Source of the DNA: Heterocephalus glaber
Taxonomy: Eukaryota > Chordata > Mammalia > Rodentia > Bathyergidae
Direction: 5' to 3'
Length of the DNA stretch: 64,000 bases
Assembly (NCBI RefSeq): GCF_000247695.1
Contig: NW_004624734.1
Span: 8,949,254 to 9,013,253, forward strand
Shown here one piece after another: positions 10,468 to 20,781 of this stretch; position 1 is the first letter of the stretch; every line of letters begins with the position of its first letter. The notes under the pieces are model-generated. The model worked only from the letters and a program-made list of their open reading frames with translations. It was not told where the DNA came from and made no database searches. A program made the translations under genes and the position numbers.

Positions 10468-10692
10468 GTAGGAGCTGGATTTCTTGACTCTGGCGTGAGT
10501 GACATGGTGGCTACAGGACCATTCTTTGTCGAGGTGCTGTCCTGTGCATTGTGGACTTGTTCAGCAGGCTCCCTGGCCTCCATGGTGCCTTGACACTGCT
10601 CCTTTTCAAGTCTTGGTGGGTAAAAGTGAATCCAGAATTGCCAAAGGTCTCCTGGGGGGTGTGTGTGTTGTGCAGATTTGCCCTCGGTTGCG
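10468..10692 (-). repeat. MER20 hAT-Charlie DNA transposon relic, antisense
   Basis: 'gaccattctttgtcgaggtg', 'ctgtcctgtgcattgtggac', 'agcaggctccctggcctcca', then 'aattgccaaaggtctcctgg' and 'ttgccctcggttg' follow the reversed MER20 consensus in order. It is a non-autonomous element long inactive. It sits inside the L1M-like sequence and so is younger than it, or the two are adjacent. Confidence 0.75.
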
Positions 10693-10717
10693 ATCCGCTG
10701 GTATGAAGAATATTCTT

Positions 10718-10807
10718 TTTTTTCTTTCTTTTTGGTACCAGGGATTGAACTCAGGCCGTTGTGCTTTTGAGGCAGGCATGGTGCCACTGAGCTAAATCCC
10801 TAGCCCT
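10718..10807 (-). mobile_element. tRNA-derived SINE, antisense, with perfect target duplication
   Basis: The reversed element shows the T-rich tail, 'ggtaccagggattgaactca' (reversed box B region) and 'ccactgagctaaatcccta' (reversed box A region). A perfect 12-bp duplication, aagaatattctt, lies at 10706-10717 and 10808-10819. This marks endonuclease-primed insertion and a fairly recent age. Confidence 0.95.
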
Positions 10808-10814
10808 AAGAATA

Positions 10815-11040
10815 TTCTTGTTCTAAGGAGAGAAAAAGTCCCAAAGTATTTATGATTGAATTTCATGATGTGAGAAATCTACCTTCAAATGACTCAGCAA
10901 AATGAACGTGCCATACAGAGAAAGTGACTATGGCAAATATGAATTGATGAATCCAGATAAGGAGCTGTGGGTGCTGGTTATATTACTCAAACTTTTCCTT
11001 GGCTTGATAAGTCTCTAAGTAAGTTGATCTAAAATTGCAA
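10815..11040 (+). repeat. Old L1M-type 3' fragment, second part
   Basis: 'ccaaagtatttatgattgaa', 'ttcaaatgactcagcaaaat', 'tatggcaaatatgaattgat' and 'gaatccagataag' follow the L1M 3' UTR order (gaagtatttagggg, caaatggttcagcaaaaa, gtggcaaaatgttaacaattgg, gaatctaggt). Degraded. Confidence 0.5.
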
Positions 11041-13365
11041 AAGAGAACCCATAGGATTTAAGCATAATTGAAGTGAAGAAGGAAAAGAAAATGGTTGAGA
11101 TAAAATTGCGACAGTTTCCCTAATTGTGAAACAAAAAAGGCAAAGAGGTAAGGACAGCAGGTGCCTGGACTGGCTACATGTTAGCTGCGTGGCTCTGGGG
11201 ACAACTTGCCCCGGTGGGTTTCAGTCCCTCTGTCTGAAAGTGGAGCTGCCTCCTGCAGGAATGTACAGAAGGATGCTATCTTTACGATTGAGTGAATTTC
11301 TCTGACACGTAGGAGAATCCCTACTGTCGGTGAATAGTGTTTGTGTGCTTTTTGCTCTGGTTGCATTCATTCACATGTTTTATGTATTCCTCTGAAAAAC
11401 AGTATTTGAAACTATTTGTATAAACATCCATGCTTTAAAACAAAAAATGGGGAGAAGAGGTTAAAAAATTAGAGGAGAAGATCAAGTCTAACATCGGAAT
11501 AGTAAGAATAGTCGAGAAAGGGAAGACAAAAATGGAGGGAAAAAAACAAAGATAATAATTTGGGAACACGAGGAGTGTATTTTGAATGACAAAACCATTA
11601 AGCCTCTGAAAAACTAGGTGAACATAGGCCTCCCTTAGGCTTCCCGTTGTGGAACTGTCCTCAGTGTTGGAAGGGTGTCCAGAAGAGCAGGAGGACGAGG
11701 TCGCACAGAGGACCCATGACGGAGTGGCACCAGGCTTCGCTGCAGCAGTGTGGACCCTGTGAGGCCACAGCGTGAGCCTTGGAGACCTGGGAGTTGTCCC
11801 CACCTGGGAGCCCCAACCCAGCTGAGCCACCAGTCGAGTCTGAAAGCAGAGAAAGACATTTCCACGTGTGCAGGACTCGAACGTGTCTCAGGATCACTGC
11901 GGCTCTGCACGCATCTGCCTTTCTCTCTGTCCTTTGGTCTCGCCAAGTGACAGTAGGCAGGACTCGGCCAGGAGCCTGGGCTCAGGCTCCCACCCTCCTT
12001 CCGAGTGGCGTCTTGTCTGTGCCATTCTGCAGATGTTTCCTGACCACCCCTGGGCTGGGCTCTGGGTCTTGCCCTCACCAGACTCCTGGCCCCATAGGGA
12101 GAAGACCCTGGGGTTCTAAGCATTTCTTCAGAGCTGTGACACACGCTTGCTTCTTCCTCTGCAGCTTCTAGACTCAAGCTGAGTCTCAGGAAGTGTCCAA
12201 GTATGGGCTGTGGCCCTTCCCACCACCCAGACTGTCCCACCTGTGGATGCCTGCATGGAGAACAGAGACATGAGTGCAGGAGGGAGGGCAATGCAGGTGA
12301 TGGTGCAGCTCAGCCTGCAGCAGTCGGGGCTCAGACCTGCATCTTGGAGGTGGGCAGGAGGGAGCCCAGAGGTACAAACAGACTCTGGAGGGCTGTGGGG
12401 CAAGGGGTTGCTAGGTTGTTCAGGTTTCCTCCCGGCCCCTGATACTCCTGGGACCTGGGTAGGAGGCGTGTGAGTGTCACCAGCCTGATCCACCTTCCAC
12501 CCTGTCTCTCTGTCCCGGGCCAAAGAGTACAGCAGGGTGCAGGGAGGCCAGCCTCTGACCTTGACCAGTGACTCTGACCTTGACCAGCCACAGTCTGCAG
12601 GAGTTTGCTGCTGGCATCCTGATCCTGACCCACAGAGAGGAGAATGCATGCGGGTCCCTCCCTGGGCACAGTGGACATGTCCTTGGAAACTGGTGTCTAG
12701 GGGACTGGCCAGAAGTGAGTGGGGCTTTGCTCATCTGGCATCCCCATTGTCACCATGGCACATGCTGACTCTGTTGACAGTGCAATGACAGAGTAGGGCT
12801 GTGACAGCAGCAGAGACGCCTCTTGCCACGAGCTCATGTTCTGCAGCAAGCCGAGGATCTGGCTAATCCCTAGAGCCTTCCTCAAGCCTCCTGGCCCTTC
12901 TTCCTGCACTCTTGTTGCTCATGAGTGGCTGGGAATGGCATCCACCTGTGGGTTTTAAGGAGATGGGTGTTTGGCACATGCATCAGGCTCCTGGGAACAG
13001 AAGGGGTCATCATAATCTTTAGGAGAAATGGATATTTAGAAGGAAATGGTGGCTCTGGGGGCGAGAGCTTTGTCCAGTCTGGGATGGTGTCTGGGTTCTG
13101 ATCCCTCGTGGTGGCTGCAGCCCTACTGGGTTCATCCTCTGTCCCATAAGCACTTAGAAGACGGGTGCTTTCAGGCCCCGAGAGAATGATTTCTCATTCC
13201 ACTCCTTTTTATACATCAGAAGCGTAAGAGTTTGGAGGGGGTCTGTCTCCCTTCCAGTAGGCACTGGGACAGGGACAGTGTGCTCCTTGGGTCTGCATGT
13301 CACACACCAGACTTTTCTAATGAGAAGAACACCCTCCCCTTAGCTCTTTCTATGCTTAACAGTGT
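11041..13365. other. Single-copy DNA, GC-rich from about 11.6 kb, no gene seen
   Basis: The longest frame in the window lies here (11635-12291, minus, 218 codons), overlapped by several others on both strands. It has no recognisable domain, no compositional bias distinct from its surroundings and no splice or poly(A) context. Two near-identical 16-base pieces 'ctctgaccttgaccag' occur in tandem near 12553-12590. I see no repeats of known family. Confidence 0.45.
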
Positions 13366-13369
13366 TTAG

Positions 13370-13580
13370 CCTTTTCTTTCTTTTTGAAAAACACCTTTTA
13401 TTATGGAAAGTTTTAAATGTAAAATCAATGGTAATAGTGTATGTAATAACACCCCTCATACCCATTACACAGTTTCAACAGTTGTCACATCATAGCGGGT
13501 TGTCTGTGATCAATACCCGTTCTGCTTACCCTTCCTGTTGTTGTTATTCTGACAGAAATCACATTTACCGTATTTCATTC
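13370..13580 (-). repeat. Old L1ME-like fragment, antisense (tentative)
   Basis: 'ccttttattatggaaagtt', 'taataacacccctcataccc', 'attacacagtttcaacagtt' and 'cattcataaacac' resemble a widespread antisense old-LINE passage (ttattatggaaaatttcaaac, ccatgtacccatcacccagcttcaacaa). The family name is not certain. Confidence 0.4.
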
Positions 13581-13588
13581 ATAAACAC

Positions 13589-13778
13589 AACTGGATGTGG
13601 TGCTGCACCTGTAATCCTAACACTGTAGGAGGATAAGGCAGGAGGACCACAAGTTGGACCCCAGCCTGGACAACAACTGAGCAACTTAACAAGACTTTGT
13701 CTCAAAATAAAAGTAAGAAAAAATGGCTGGGGATGTAGCTCACTGAACAGGCCCTGGGTTCAACCGCTAGTACTGCAA
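13589..13778 (+). mobile_element. B1-dID composite SINE
   Basis: The B1 part ('ctggatgtggtgctgcacct', 'aaggcaggaggaccacaagt', 'ccccagcctggac') joins through 'gtctcaaaataaaagtaag' to an ID tail ('ggctggggatgtagctcact', 'gggttcaaccgctagtac'). Its 3' end forms the left side of the duplicated flank around the next L1. Confidence 0.88.
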
Positions 13779-13834
13779 TCAATAAATATGTACACACATA
13801 CTTACATACTTACGTGTACGTACGTATTTCTTTT

Positions 13835-14392
13835 TTCTTTTTTTTTTTTAAGTTCTTTTATTGGTACATCTTAGGTATATACAATTCATTTACATTTATC
13901 ATTGGGTGCTTGTACCTGTACCTGATGTATCTTGGTTCTTATTTTTTCCCCATTACCTGTGTGCCCTTCACCCCCTCCACCCTTCCCTATTTACATAGAT
14001 TTCAATTTTTTTTTTCTTTTCTCATAGTTTTTCCTTTCCCTCTTTTCCTTTCCCCTTCCCCTCCCTTCACTCCTTCATCTTTGGACCTTTTTTCCTATTT
14101 CAAATTATCAATTATTTATTTTAATCATTTTAACTCTTGTTTACACTATCAGTTTCTCACACTAGTGAAACTATTGGGTATTTACACATGTGTGTCCTAT
14201 TTATTTCACTTAGGAGTATGGCCTCGATGTGCATCCATTTAGCTATAAATGACTCTAGTTTCTCGTTCTTTATGGCTGAGTAGTACTCCATTTTATTAAA
14301 AAACCCCACATCTTCTTTATCCAGTTTCCAGTTGATGGGCACTTGGGCTGTTTCCAAGCTTTAGCTATTACAAACTGTGCCGCTATGAACAT
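13835..14392 (-). mobile_element. 5'-truncated L1 3' end, antisense, with long flanking duplication
   Basis: On the plus strand it begins with a T run (poly-A tail), then TTTATT (AATAAA reversed), the L1 3' UTR with C/T-rich runs, and the antisense ORF2 terminus. The frame 14157-14357 (minus) encodes the conserved MEYYSAIKNEK / WMHIEAILLSEI stretch of the L1 ORF2 C-terminus. The flanks at 13770-13834 and 14393-14451 are near-identical, consistent with an unusually long target duplication. Confidence 0.85.
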
Positions 14393-14455
14393 GTACTGCG
14401 GTCAATAAATATGTACACACATACGTACATACATACATACATATTTCTTTTAAAA

Positions 14456-15285
14456 TGCCATAGTGGCCATTGCTGCATACAATTACTGCATCTTGGAAAT
14501 TCCCTGTTAATTCAAATTAGACCTGGCCTCTGCTGCCTGCGTGGATAGGGAGGCCATAGCCAGAATGCAGAGAGAACCCCAGAAAGTTCTTTGCCTTTGC
14601 CCTTCTCACTGCCCAGATCCTGGAGATTAAAGATTAACCAGTTTGGGGGTCAGATGGGAGTGTTTGGGGCCTGCGTGACTTTGTGATTTTTACCCTGCCT
14701 TTCCCCTGTCAGTCCAGCACTGGACCCCAACAGCCAAGCAGGGCGCCCTTGTGTTGACCAGTCCCCTCCTGGTTGGGGAGCGCTCTGTGCCCTGCCTCCT
14801 TCCCGTGGTGGAGGGGAGCAGCTGCCGCACCTTACATGAGAACACGCATCCTCAGGGGAGGGAAATGACTCATCCTGAGGTCCCCCAGGCAGCAAGAGAC
14901 AAATCCACGATCAAACTGAAGGTCATCTTGAAGAACACTTTTGTCCAGCCAAGAGCATAAGACCGTCAGACCCTTGCAGAGAGCTGATCTCTGAGAAGGG
15001 AAGGTTCCCTCTGAGGGATGGCCAGACCTGAGGTGGCCCACAGGCAGATGCCTGTCGGTGGTGCCTAGCACCTCTCACTCGCTTGCAGTGGGCTTGGGGA
15101 CTCCAGACAACGTTTTCCGCAGCAGTTCCCCAGCTCTGCCTTCCCCTCCTTGCCTCCGCCCCACCAGCTCTGGCTGTGTTTCTCATTGTGTTCACCATTT
15201 GAGGTCTGAGTCAGAATGTTAAATTTGTGCTCTCGGTAGATTTAACATTAAAAAATAGGAAATAAGAACCAAGAGAGATTATGTA
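14456..15285. other. Single-copy DNA, no gene seen
   Basis: No repeat family or coding frame supported. The first 60 bases after the duplicated flank are AT-rich; the rest is GC-balanced. Confidence 0.4.
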
Positions 15286-15287
15286 AA

Positions 15288-15355
15288 GGTGCAAATTTCC
15301 ATGATGAATGTCATTACCTAAAATGTACCAATAAAATTAATTTAAAAAAATAGGA
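15288..15355 (+). repeat. L1 3' terminal remnant
   Basis: 'attacctaaaatgtaccaat' followed by aaaattaattt and an A run matches the 3' terminus of the L1 at 13835-14392 read in sense (acctaagatgtaccaataaaag). This is a short, severely 5'-truncated copy with an A-rich tail. Confidence 0.6.
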
Positions 15356-15880
15356 TGTTTCAGCATCCTATTATGCAATTGAAGTTCAGGGACCTCTAAA
15401 CATGGTGTGTGATGTTTTGCAGTTTGCACACTTGACCTATTTTTGTTAACAGATCTTTAATTCTCTTTAAACATTTGCTCCTCTCTTTTGGTTTTTATTA
15501 AATTTTGAGACGCACATGTATTTTTGAGCCCTGTGGGTAACAAAATGTCAACAGATTAACGAGTACATTTTTTTTTCATTGCTTGTGACTTGCAGGTTTA
15601 CAACACCAATCTAATTCTGATTAGAAATGAGGTTTGCCCCTCCCAATCTTCACCCCCTGACTTCTGATTGTAAGATGAGGAAAATGGAAGAAATAAAACC
15701 CATGATCAGGTTGGCCTTCAACAGCGCCAACATTTACCAAATTCTTCTCTGGGGATTGGGACTGGTGGGATGGACTCTGGTTTAACCTTTTACTCCAAAG
15801 TGAGCTGAGCATCTTGAGAATGACATTCAAGAGCTAGTTGGGAGATAGCAATTTCTAGCCACTAGGACATTTGTGATTAT
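15356..15880. other. AT-rich single-copy DNA
   Basis: AT-rich sequence with no recognised family. It includes T runs near 15565 and a 20-base 'aggatgtttcagcatcctat' near 15352 with hairpin potential (aggatg ... catcct). No gene seen. Confidence 0.35.
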
Positions 15881-15884
15881 TTTT

Positions 15885-16515
15885 TTAAGTGTTGGGATGG
15901 ATGCAGACCCTCATCCTATTGCTGGTGGGGATGTAAAATTGGTGCAGCCATCAGGGAGAACAGTTTGGAGATTCCTGAGCAAGTTAAGTATGGAATTGCC
16001 ATATGACCCAGCAATTCCATTCCTAGGTATCTGCCCCCAATAAGTGCCCAAACAACACTTGTACACAAATATTCATAGCAGTATTATACGTGATAGAAAC
16101 CAATGTTCATCAGCTTTTAAATGGATAAATTAAAAGTTTGTATGGCTGTACGGTAGAATGTTACTCAGCTATGAAAAGAAATGCAGTACTGATGCTTGCT
16201 ACAGCACGGATAAATTTTGAGGAGAGCATGCTGAGTGAAAGAAGCCAGACATAAAGAGCATACATAGTATGGTTCCCTTTATACAAAATGCCCAGAGCAG
16301 GCAAATGCAGAGACAGGAAACAGATGGGTGGTTATCAAGGGCTGTGGGGAGCTATGGAGGGTGTGAGGGGGAGAAATTGGTTAATGGGTACATACTATTG
16401 TTTTGAGATGGGGAAAAATATTTTACAACTACATGGGTTGGTGAATACTAAATGTCATTGAGTTGTACACTTGGAAGTGGTTAATTTTGTCACATAAATT
16501 TCACCTTCATTAAAA
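15885..16515 (+). repeat. Old L1M 3' portion, sense
   Basis: Shows in order the ORF2 tail and 3' UTR of old L1M elements: 'attgctggtggggatgtaaa', 'ttgccatatgacccagcaat', 'atactcagctatgaaaaga'-like text, 'gctgagtgaaagaagccaga', 'gaaacagatgggtggttatc' and the end 'gtcacataaatttcacct' with an A-rich tail. It is truncated and full of stops, so inactive. Confidence 0.85.
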
Positions 16516-16524
16516 AGAGAAGAG

Positions 16525-16630
16525 GTGGTCTGGAGGTATAGCTTGGTGGCATGCATGTGCTTAGCATGCATGGAGCCCTGAGTTTGATCGCCAGCACCAG
16601 AAGGAGAGAGGAGAGAGGGAGAAAGAGACT
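16525..16630 (+). mobile_element. ID-like SINE with purine-rich tail
   Basis: 'ggtctggaggtatagcttgg', 'gcatgtgcttagcatgcat' and 'ccctgagtttgatcgccagc' form an ID-type tRNA-derived monomer; a GA/AG-rich tail follows to about 16630. The box A equivalent (tatagcttggtgg) is mutated. Confidence 0.75.
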
Positions 16631-17055
16631 GAGATTCTCATAACACACCATTCATTTGTGCTCACCATGAAGCTGGATAAAGGAACTGGGCAGGGCCCGC
16701 AAGCGGGTGGTCCACCAGGGCAGCACAGTGCAGTGGCAGAATGGGCTTTGAAAAGCAGCAGATGCGACATGAGGCTGTGAAGCTGCCTCTCGCCCGAATG
16801 TGCTTGCAGGCCACAGAGGAACGGACACGGCAGGCTGTTTGGAGGAGCCTGGGCAGTGCTGACCATGGCCCTGACCCTCTGCCTGGGGACAGTCTGGTCC
16901 GTGCCTGCCCAGCGCCTGCTGAGAGGCAGCCAGCATTCGAGGTTAGGCAGCTTTGCGTGCTGGGATTATTCTCCCAGCCAGTCCCCGGGTCTGCGAGCTA
17001 AAGCTACTTCAGCTCAGGTGTGTACAGTCTTTAGGCTCCTGTGATCAAAATCTGA
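16631..17055. other. Single-copy DNA, no gene seen
   Basis: GC-balanced sequence without a recognised repeat or coding frame. Confidence 0.4.
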
Positions 17056-17057
17056 GT

Positions 17058-17172
17058 TGGTGATTGGTTCTCAGCCACCTCCTAGCGACCATTTGGCAAT
17101 GTCCATAGCTATTTCTGGTGTCGCAGCCTGGGGTAGAAGAAGGCGTTGACACAACCTGTGACGCACAAGGCA
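17058..17172 (+). repeat. MER20 relic, sense
   Basis: 'ggttctcagccacctcctag', 'cgaccatttggcaatgtcca' and 'tatttctggtgtcgcagcct' follow the MER20 5' half (ggttctcaac..., catttggcaatgtctggagacatttttggttgtcacaact). Only the first half is clear. Confidence 0.65.
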
Positions 17173-17860
17173 GCACCAGTTCGAGAAGTGTGGCCCAAGA
17201 TGTCCCCAGTGCAGTGCTGGGAATGCTTATCTCAGGGAGCCTGTGGCCCTGGCACCCCCACCAAGGGAGAGGCCACTGCCTCCCACAGTGCAGCTCTCCC
17301 GGGGTGACAGACAGCTGTCAGAGGAAGCCTTGGGCGAAGTGACGGGGAAGCAGAGGATAGGAGGTGGCACTCACTGGGTGCACTTAAGGAGGAGGAGCCT
17401 GGGCGGAGAATGGCATGTATGGCTCACTAACTGGGAGGATGCAGGAGACTGGGGAGGGTGGAGAGGAGAGGTGAGGCCTTGATTTTGACAAACAGGAGGA
17501 GGACTCTGGAACACACAGCGGAGTCTGGCCTCAGGGGAGCAGGTGCGCCTGGAGCCTGCTGCTTTCATGCCTCATTATCCGTAGGACGCATGGGGCTGCT
17601 GTGGGTAGCGAGCCCCCTCTTGCCCATTGCGCTGTAGAGTTCCGTGCTGCAGATACAACAGTAATTGCTTTGTCTGCTCATCAGTCTGAGCATTTAGTTT
17701 GTTTAGAGCTATTACGAATGGTGCTTCCCTGAGCGTCCTTGAACCTGCTTTGGAGGGTCATGTGCGTAATTTTTCCTGAGTGCATAGTAGAATTTCTGGG
17801 TTACGGCAGTGTGTGTGCATAAGTCATAGATATGGCCAAGTAGCCTTTTGGATTTGTTTT
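17173..17860. other. Single-copy DNA, possibly an old LINE at 17690-17840
   Basis: 17690-17840 ('gcatttagtttgtttagagc', 'atttctgggttacggcagtg') resembles antisense L1M text (agtggaattgctgggtcatatgg) but is weak. The rest is unassigned. Confidence 0.35.
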
Positions 17861-18177
17861 TGTATTTTAAAACTTTTTAAGTGCCTATTTGTAATACAGA
17901 ATAATGATGTTCATTTTTGGGAAATTGGTGCATGCGTATAACGGATCTTAATCATTTTCAAACCCTTTACTCCCCGTAATTCCCTTCCCTTATTTCCAAG
18001 AGCCTTATCTTCCAGTTCCCTATCATCTCTGTTTTATTTTATTCTTTTATTTATTTACACCTTAGATTTCTCATATAAGAGATTGCATGCTATATTTAAC
18101 TCTCTCAGCCTGGATTATGTGCTTAACATGATGCTCTCAAGTGCCATCCATTTTCTTGAAAATGGACATGATTTCTG

Positions 18178-18271
18178 GTTTTTTGTTTGTTTTTTTTTAG
18201 TACCAGGGATTGAACTCAGGTCCTTGCGCTTGCACAGCAGGTGGCGAAACCACTGAGCTAAATCCCCGGCC
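18178..18271 (-). mobile_element. tRNA-derived SINE inside the L1, antisense
   Basis: T-rich run, then 'agtaccagggattgaactca', 'ccttgcgcttgcacagcagg' and 'ccactgagctaaatccccgg'. The flanks share gatttctg (18170-18177 and 18273-18280), extending imperfectly into the T run. It must be younger than the L1 it splits. Confidence 0.92.
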
Positions 18272-19588
18272 AGATTTCTGCTTTTTATGGCTGAAAATAT
18301 ATACATATATATATATCTGTATCTCACATTTTCTTTATCCATTCATCTGTTGACAAGCATCTAGACTGTTTCCAGGGCTTCACTGTTGTGAATTACATCA
18401 TCATAAACTCAAGCATGCATGTATTGCTATCATATGATGCCTTTCTTTACAGAACATACCTAGAGAGGTATAGCTGGATCAAATGGAATTTCTATTTTCA
18501 GATTTTTGAAGAATCTCCATAGTGATTTCCATAGTGGTTGTAGTAATTTACATTCCAGCAATACTACAGAAGGCCCCCTCAGCCTTGCCAGCATTTGTTG
18601 TTTTCTGTACTCTTGATGGTAGCCATTTGGATTGGTGTACTGTGGAATCTCAAAGTCAAGTCGTTTTGATGTGCATTTCCCTAATGGCTAAAATGAACAT
18701 TTTTCCATGTATTTATTGGCCATTTTTACTTCTTCCTGGGATTCGTGTCTGTTCAATTCATTTGCCCATTTTTTTTATTGGATCATTTGTCTTGAGGTGG
18801 TTTGATTTTTTTCAAGTACTTTATGTATTCTAGATATTACTCCTCAGAAGCATAACTGGCAAAAGCTTTTTCTCCCATTCTGTAGGCCGTCTCTTTACTC
18901 TGATGGTTGTTTCCTTTGCTGCGCAGAAGCTTTTTAATTTGATGTGATCCCCTTCATTGGTTCTTGATGCTCTCTCTTGTGCTGTTGGGACCACAGCACT
19001 TCCTGTTCAGGAAGTCCATGGCTTCAGGTGTTCCCCTTATGTTATTTTCCAGCAGTTCCAAAATTTCTGTTTTTCTATCTGTAGGTCCTTGTTCCATTTT
19101 ATTTGATTTTAGTACAGTATGAAAGATAGGGATCTAGTTTCAACTTCTTCAAGTGGATCTCCAGGTTTTCCAGCACCGTTTGTTAAAGGGACTGTCTTTT
19201 TTCTCCAGTATAAGTTTTGGACCCTTTATTAAAAATTGAGTGGCTGTAGGTGCGTGGATTTGTTTCTGTGTGTTCTGTTCCATTCCATTGGTCTACTTGT
19301 CCGTTTTGTACCTGTGCCTTGGTGGTTTTGTCACTATAGATGTGTAGCACAACTTAAAATAAGATACTGTGATCTTAATAATAATAATAAGCATTGCTGT
19401 GTTTTGTTCAAGATTACTTCAGCTAGTCTGGATCTTTTCTGTTTCTATATGAATTTTAGTATTCTTTTTTCCCAGTTCTGTAAAGAATATTGATATTTTA
19501 ATAGGGATTGCATTAAATCTATAGGTCATTTTTCGTAATGTAGGCATTTTCACAATGTTAGTTCTTCTGATCAAGAACAAGGGACATC

Positions 19589-19682
19589 AGGGCCAGAGAT
19601 TTAGCTCAGTGGTTCTGGTGCCTGCCTCACAAGCATGAGGTCCAGAGTTCGATCCCCAGTACCAAAAAAAAAAAAAAAAAAA
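19589..19682 (+). mobile_element. tRNA-derived SINE inside the L1, sense, perfect target duplication
   Basis: Intact box A (tagctcagtggtt) and box B (gagttcgatcc), the family end 'cccagtacc' and an A run of about 20. A perfect 13-bp duplication, aacaagggacatc, is at 19576-19588 and 19683-19695. The long homogeneous A tail and exact duplication make it one of the youngest insertions here. Confidence 0.97.
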
Positions 19683-19884
19683 AACAAGGGACATCTTTCC
19701 ATTTTCTAATGTCCTCTTTAATCTCTTTCTTCAGAGCTCTTTTAGAGCTCTTTTATTTCCTTGGTTAGTTTGATTCCTAAGTATTTGAATTTTTAAGCTG
19801 TCATGAATGGGATTGTTTTCCTGGGTTCTTTCTCTGTGGGCTGTACAGGAATGCTGTTGATTTTTCTGTGTTGATTTTGTTCCT

Positions 19885-20145
19885 GCCAAGTTGTTTTCCA
19901 AAGCGTATCACTTTATGGTCCCATCTGAATGTGTGGGAGTTCTCATTATTTCTCATCCTGGCCGGCATTTCTGTTCTTGTACTGTGTGGTGTTAATGTGT
20001 ATGTTCTTCAAGAACAGAGGCTGAGTGCCTTTTCATGTGTTTACTGGCTGCTTGGGTATCTTCACCCTGGGGTGTAGCTAAGTCTTTTGTCCAGTTTTCT
20101 ACCAGATTGTCTTTCTTCTGGTTGATTTGCATCTGAGGTACTCTG
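19885..20145 (-). repeat. Older L1 fragment abutting the younger one, antisense
   Basis: 'ttgttttccaaagcgtatca', 'gtgtgggagttctcatta', 'catcctggccggcatttctg' and 'tcttttgtccagttttctac' match the antisense L1M ORF2 tail. It lies directly against the RT-region text of the previous element, so the two are not colinear and form a junction near 19884. Confidence 0.65.
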
Positions 20146-20314
20146 TCAGATGTCTGTACTATAGTATTTTATCTCCTTTACATTTCATTTTCACTCTCTT
20201 ATTGGTGCTGGAATGGAGTTTTTAATTTAGTTAAAAAATTTTGAGTCATAACGTGTACATCTTTAGAGGCTACAAAATTAGAGTAATAAGCACTTCCACC
20301 TCTTCCAACATTAG
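20146..20314. other. AT-rich DNA, possibly more L1
   Basis: 'cataacgtgtacatctttag', 'agagtaataagcacttccac' could belong to an old LINE but I cannot place it. Confidence 0.3.
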
Positions 20315-20316
20315 TC

Positions 20317-20490
20317 TTTTTGGGGGGATCCTGGGGAATGAACCCAGGTCCTTCACACTGAGCTACATCCTCAGCCCTTCTTTATTTTGTATTTTGAGAT
20401 AATTGCCCAAGCTGGGATCAAACTTGCGGTCCTCCTGCCTCAGCCTCCCAGAGTGCTGGAATTACAGGCGTGCACCACCTGCCTGGCTCA
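20317..20490 (-). mobile_element. B1-dID composite SINE, antisense
   Basis: In reverse: the ID part ('gaatgaacccaggtccttca', 'gagctacatcctcagccc') then the B1 part ('tgggatcaaacttgcggtcc', 'tcctgcctcagcctcccaga', 'ggcgtgcaccacctgcctgg'). Confidence 0.9.
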
Positions 20491-20780
20491 TAATTCATCT
20501 TTATGTGTTGGGAATCTCATACTTTCCTAGTCACTTTGAAATACATCATAGAGTGTTTTAATCCATGGCAATTTTCAATTTTAATAAATGAAAGTTAATG
20601 GTGACAGCAATGAAGCAACTGTCTTAATTAAACATGGAACAAAGTGACTTCGAGGCACAAGAGAGGAAGTCCAGGCTGTGGCGAGTGTGGATTTGAGGGC
20701 ATGAATGAAGAGCACCTCTCTGGTTTTGTGGGGCAGAAGATGACAGGAGTGGATACCGATTGGAACCTTGCATCTTTCTT
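20491..20780. other. Single-copy DNA, AT-rich then balanced
   Basis: AT-rich to about 20640 with 'gtcttaattaaacatgg' and 'caattttaataaatgaaag'. No repeat family or gene recognised. Confidence 0.35.
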
Positions 20781-20781
20781 T

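Larger units (their letters stand above)
17870..19883 (-). mobile_element. L1 LINE, antisense, ORF2 RT to 3' UTR, broken
   Basis: Plus-strand text shows antisense L1 in order: C/T-rich 3' UTR, 'ttctttatccattcatctgt', 'cctttgctgcgcagaagctt', 'ccattccattggtctacttg' and 'tgcattaaatctataggtca' up to the RT region ('ttggttagtttgattcctaa'). Two tRNA-SINEs interrupt it at 18178-18271 and 19589-19682. Many stops and a small duplication of agagctctttt near 19735-19756 make it inactive. Confidence 0.9.

Noticed and set aside
11635..12291. 218-codon minus-strand frame
   Set aside because: Longest frame in the window, but it is overlapped by several frames in other phases, its translation is a Ser/Pro/Arg-rich mixture without domains, and there is no promoter, splice or poly(A) context.
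13814..14242. 142-codon plus-strand frame rich in Phe/Leu/Tyr
   Set aside because: It is antisense L1 3' UTR; hydrophobic residues come from T-rich codons, not from a membrane protein.
19589..19682. tRNA gene
   Set aside because: The tRNA-like box A and B match a SINE repeated ten times in the window, with A tail and target duplication; no cloverleaf for a functional tRNA is expected.
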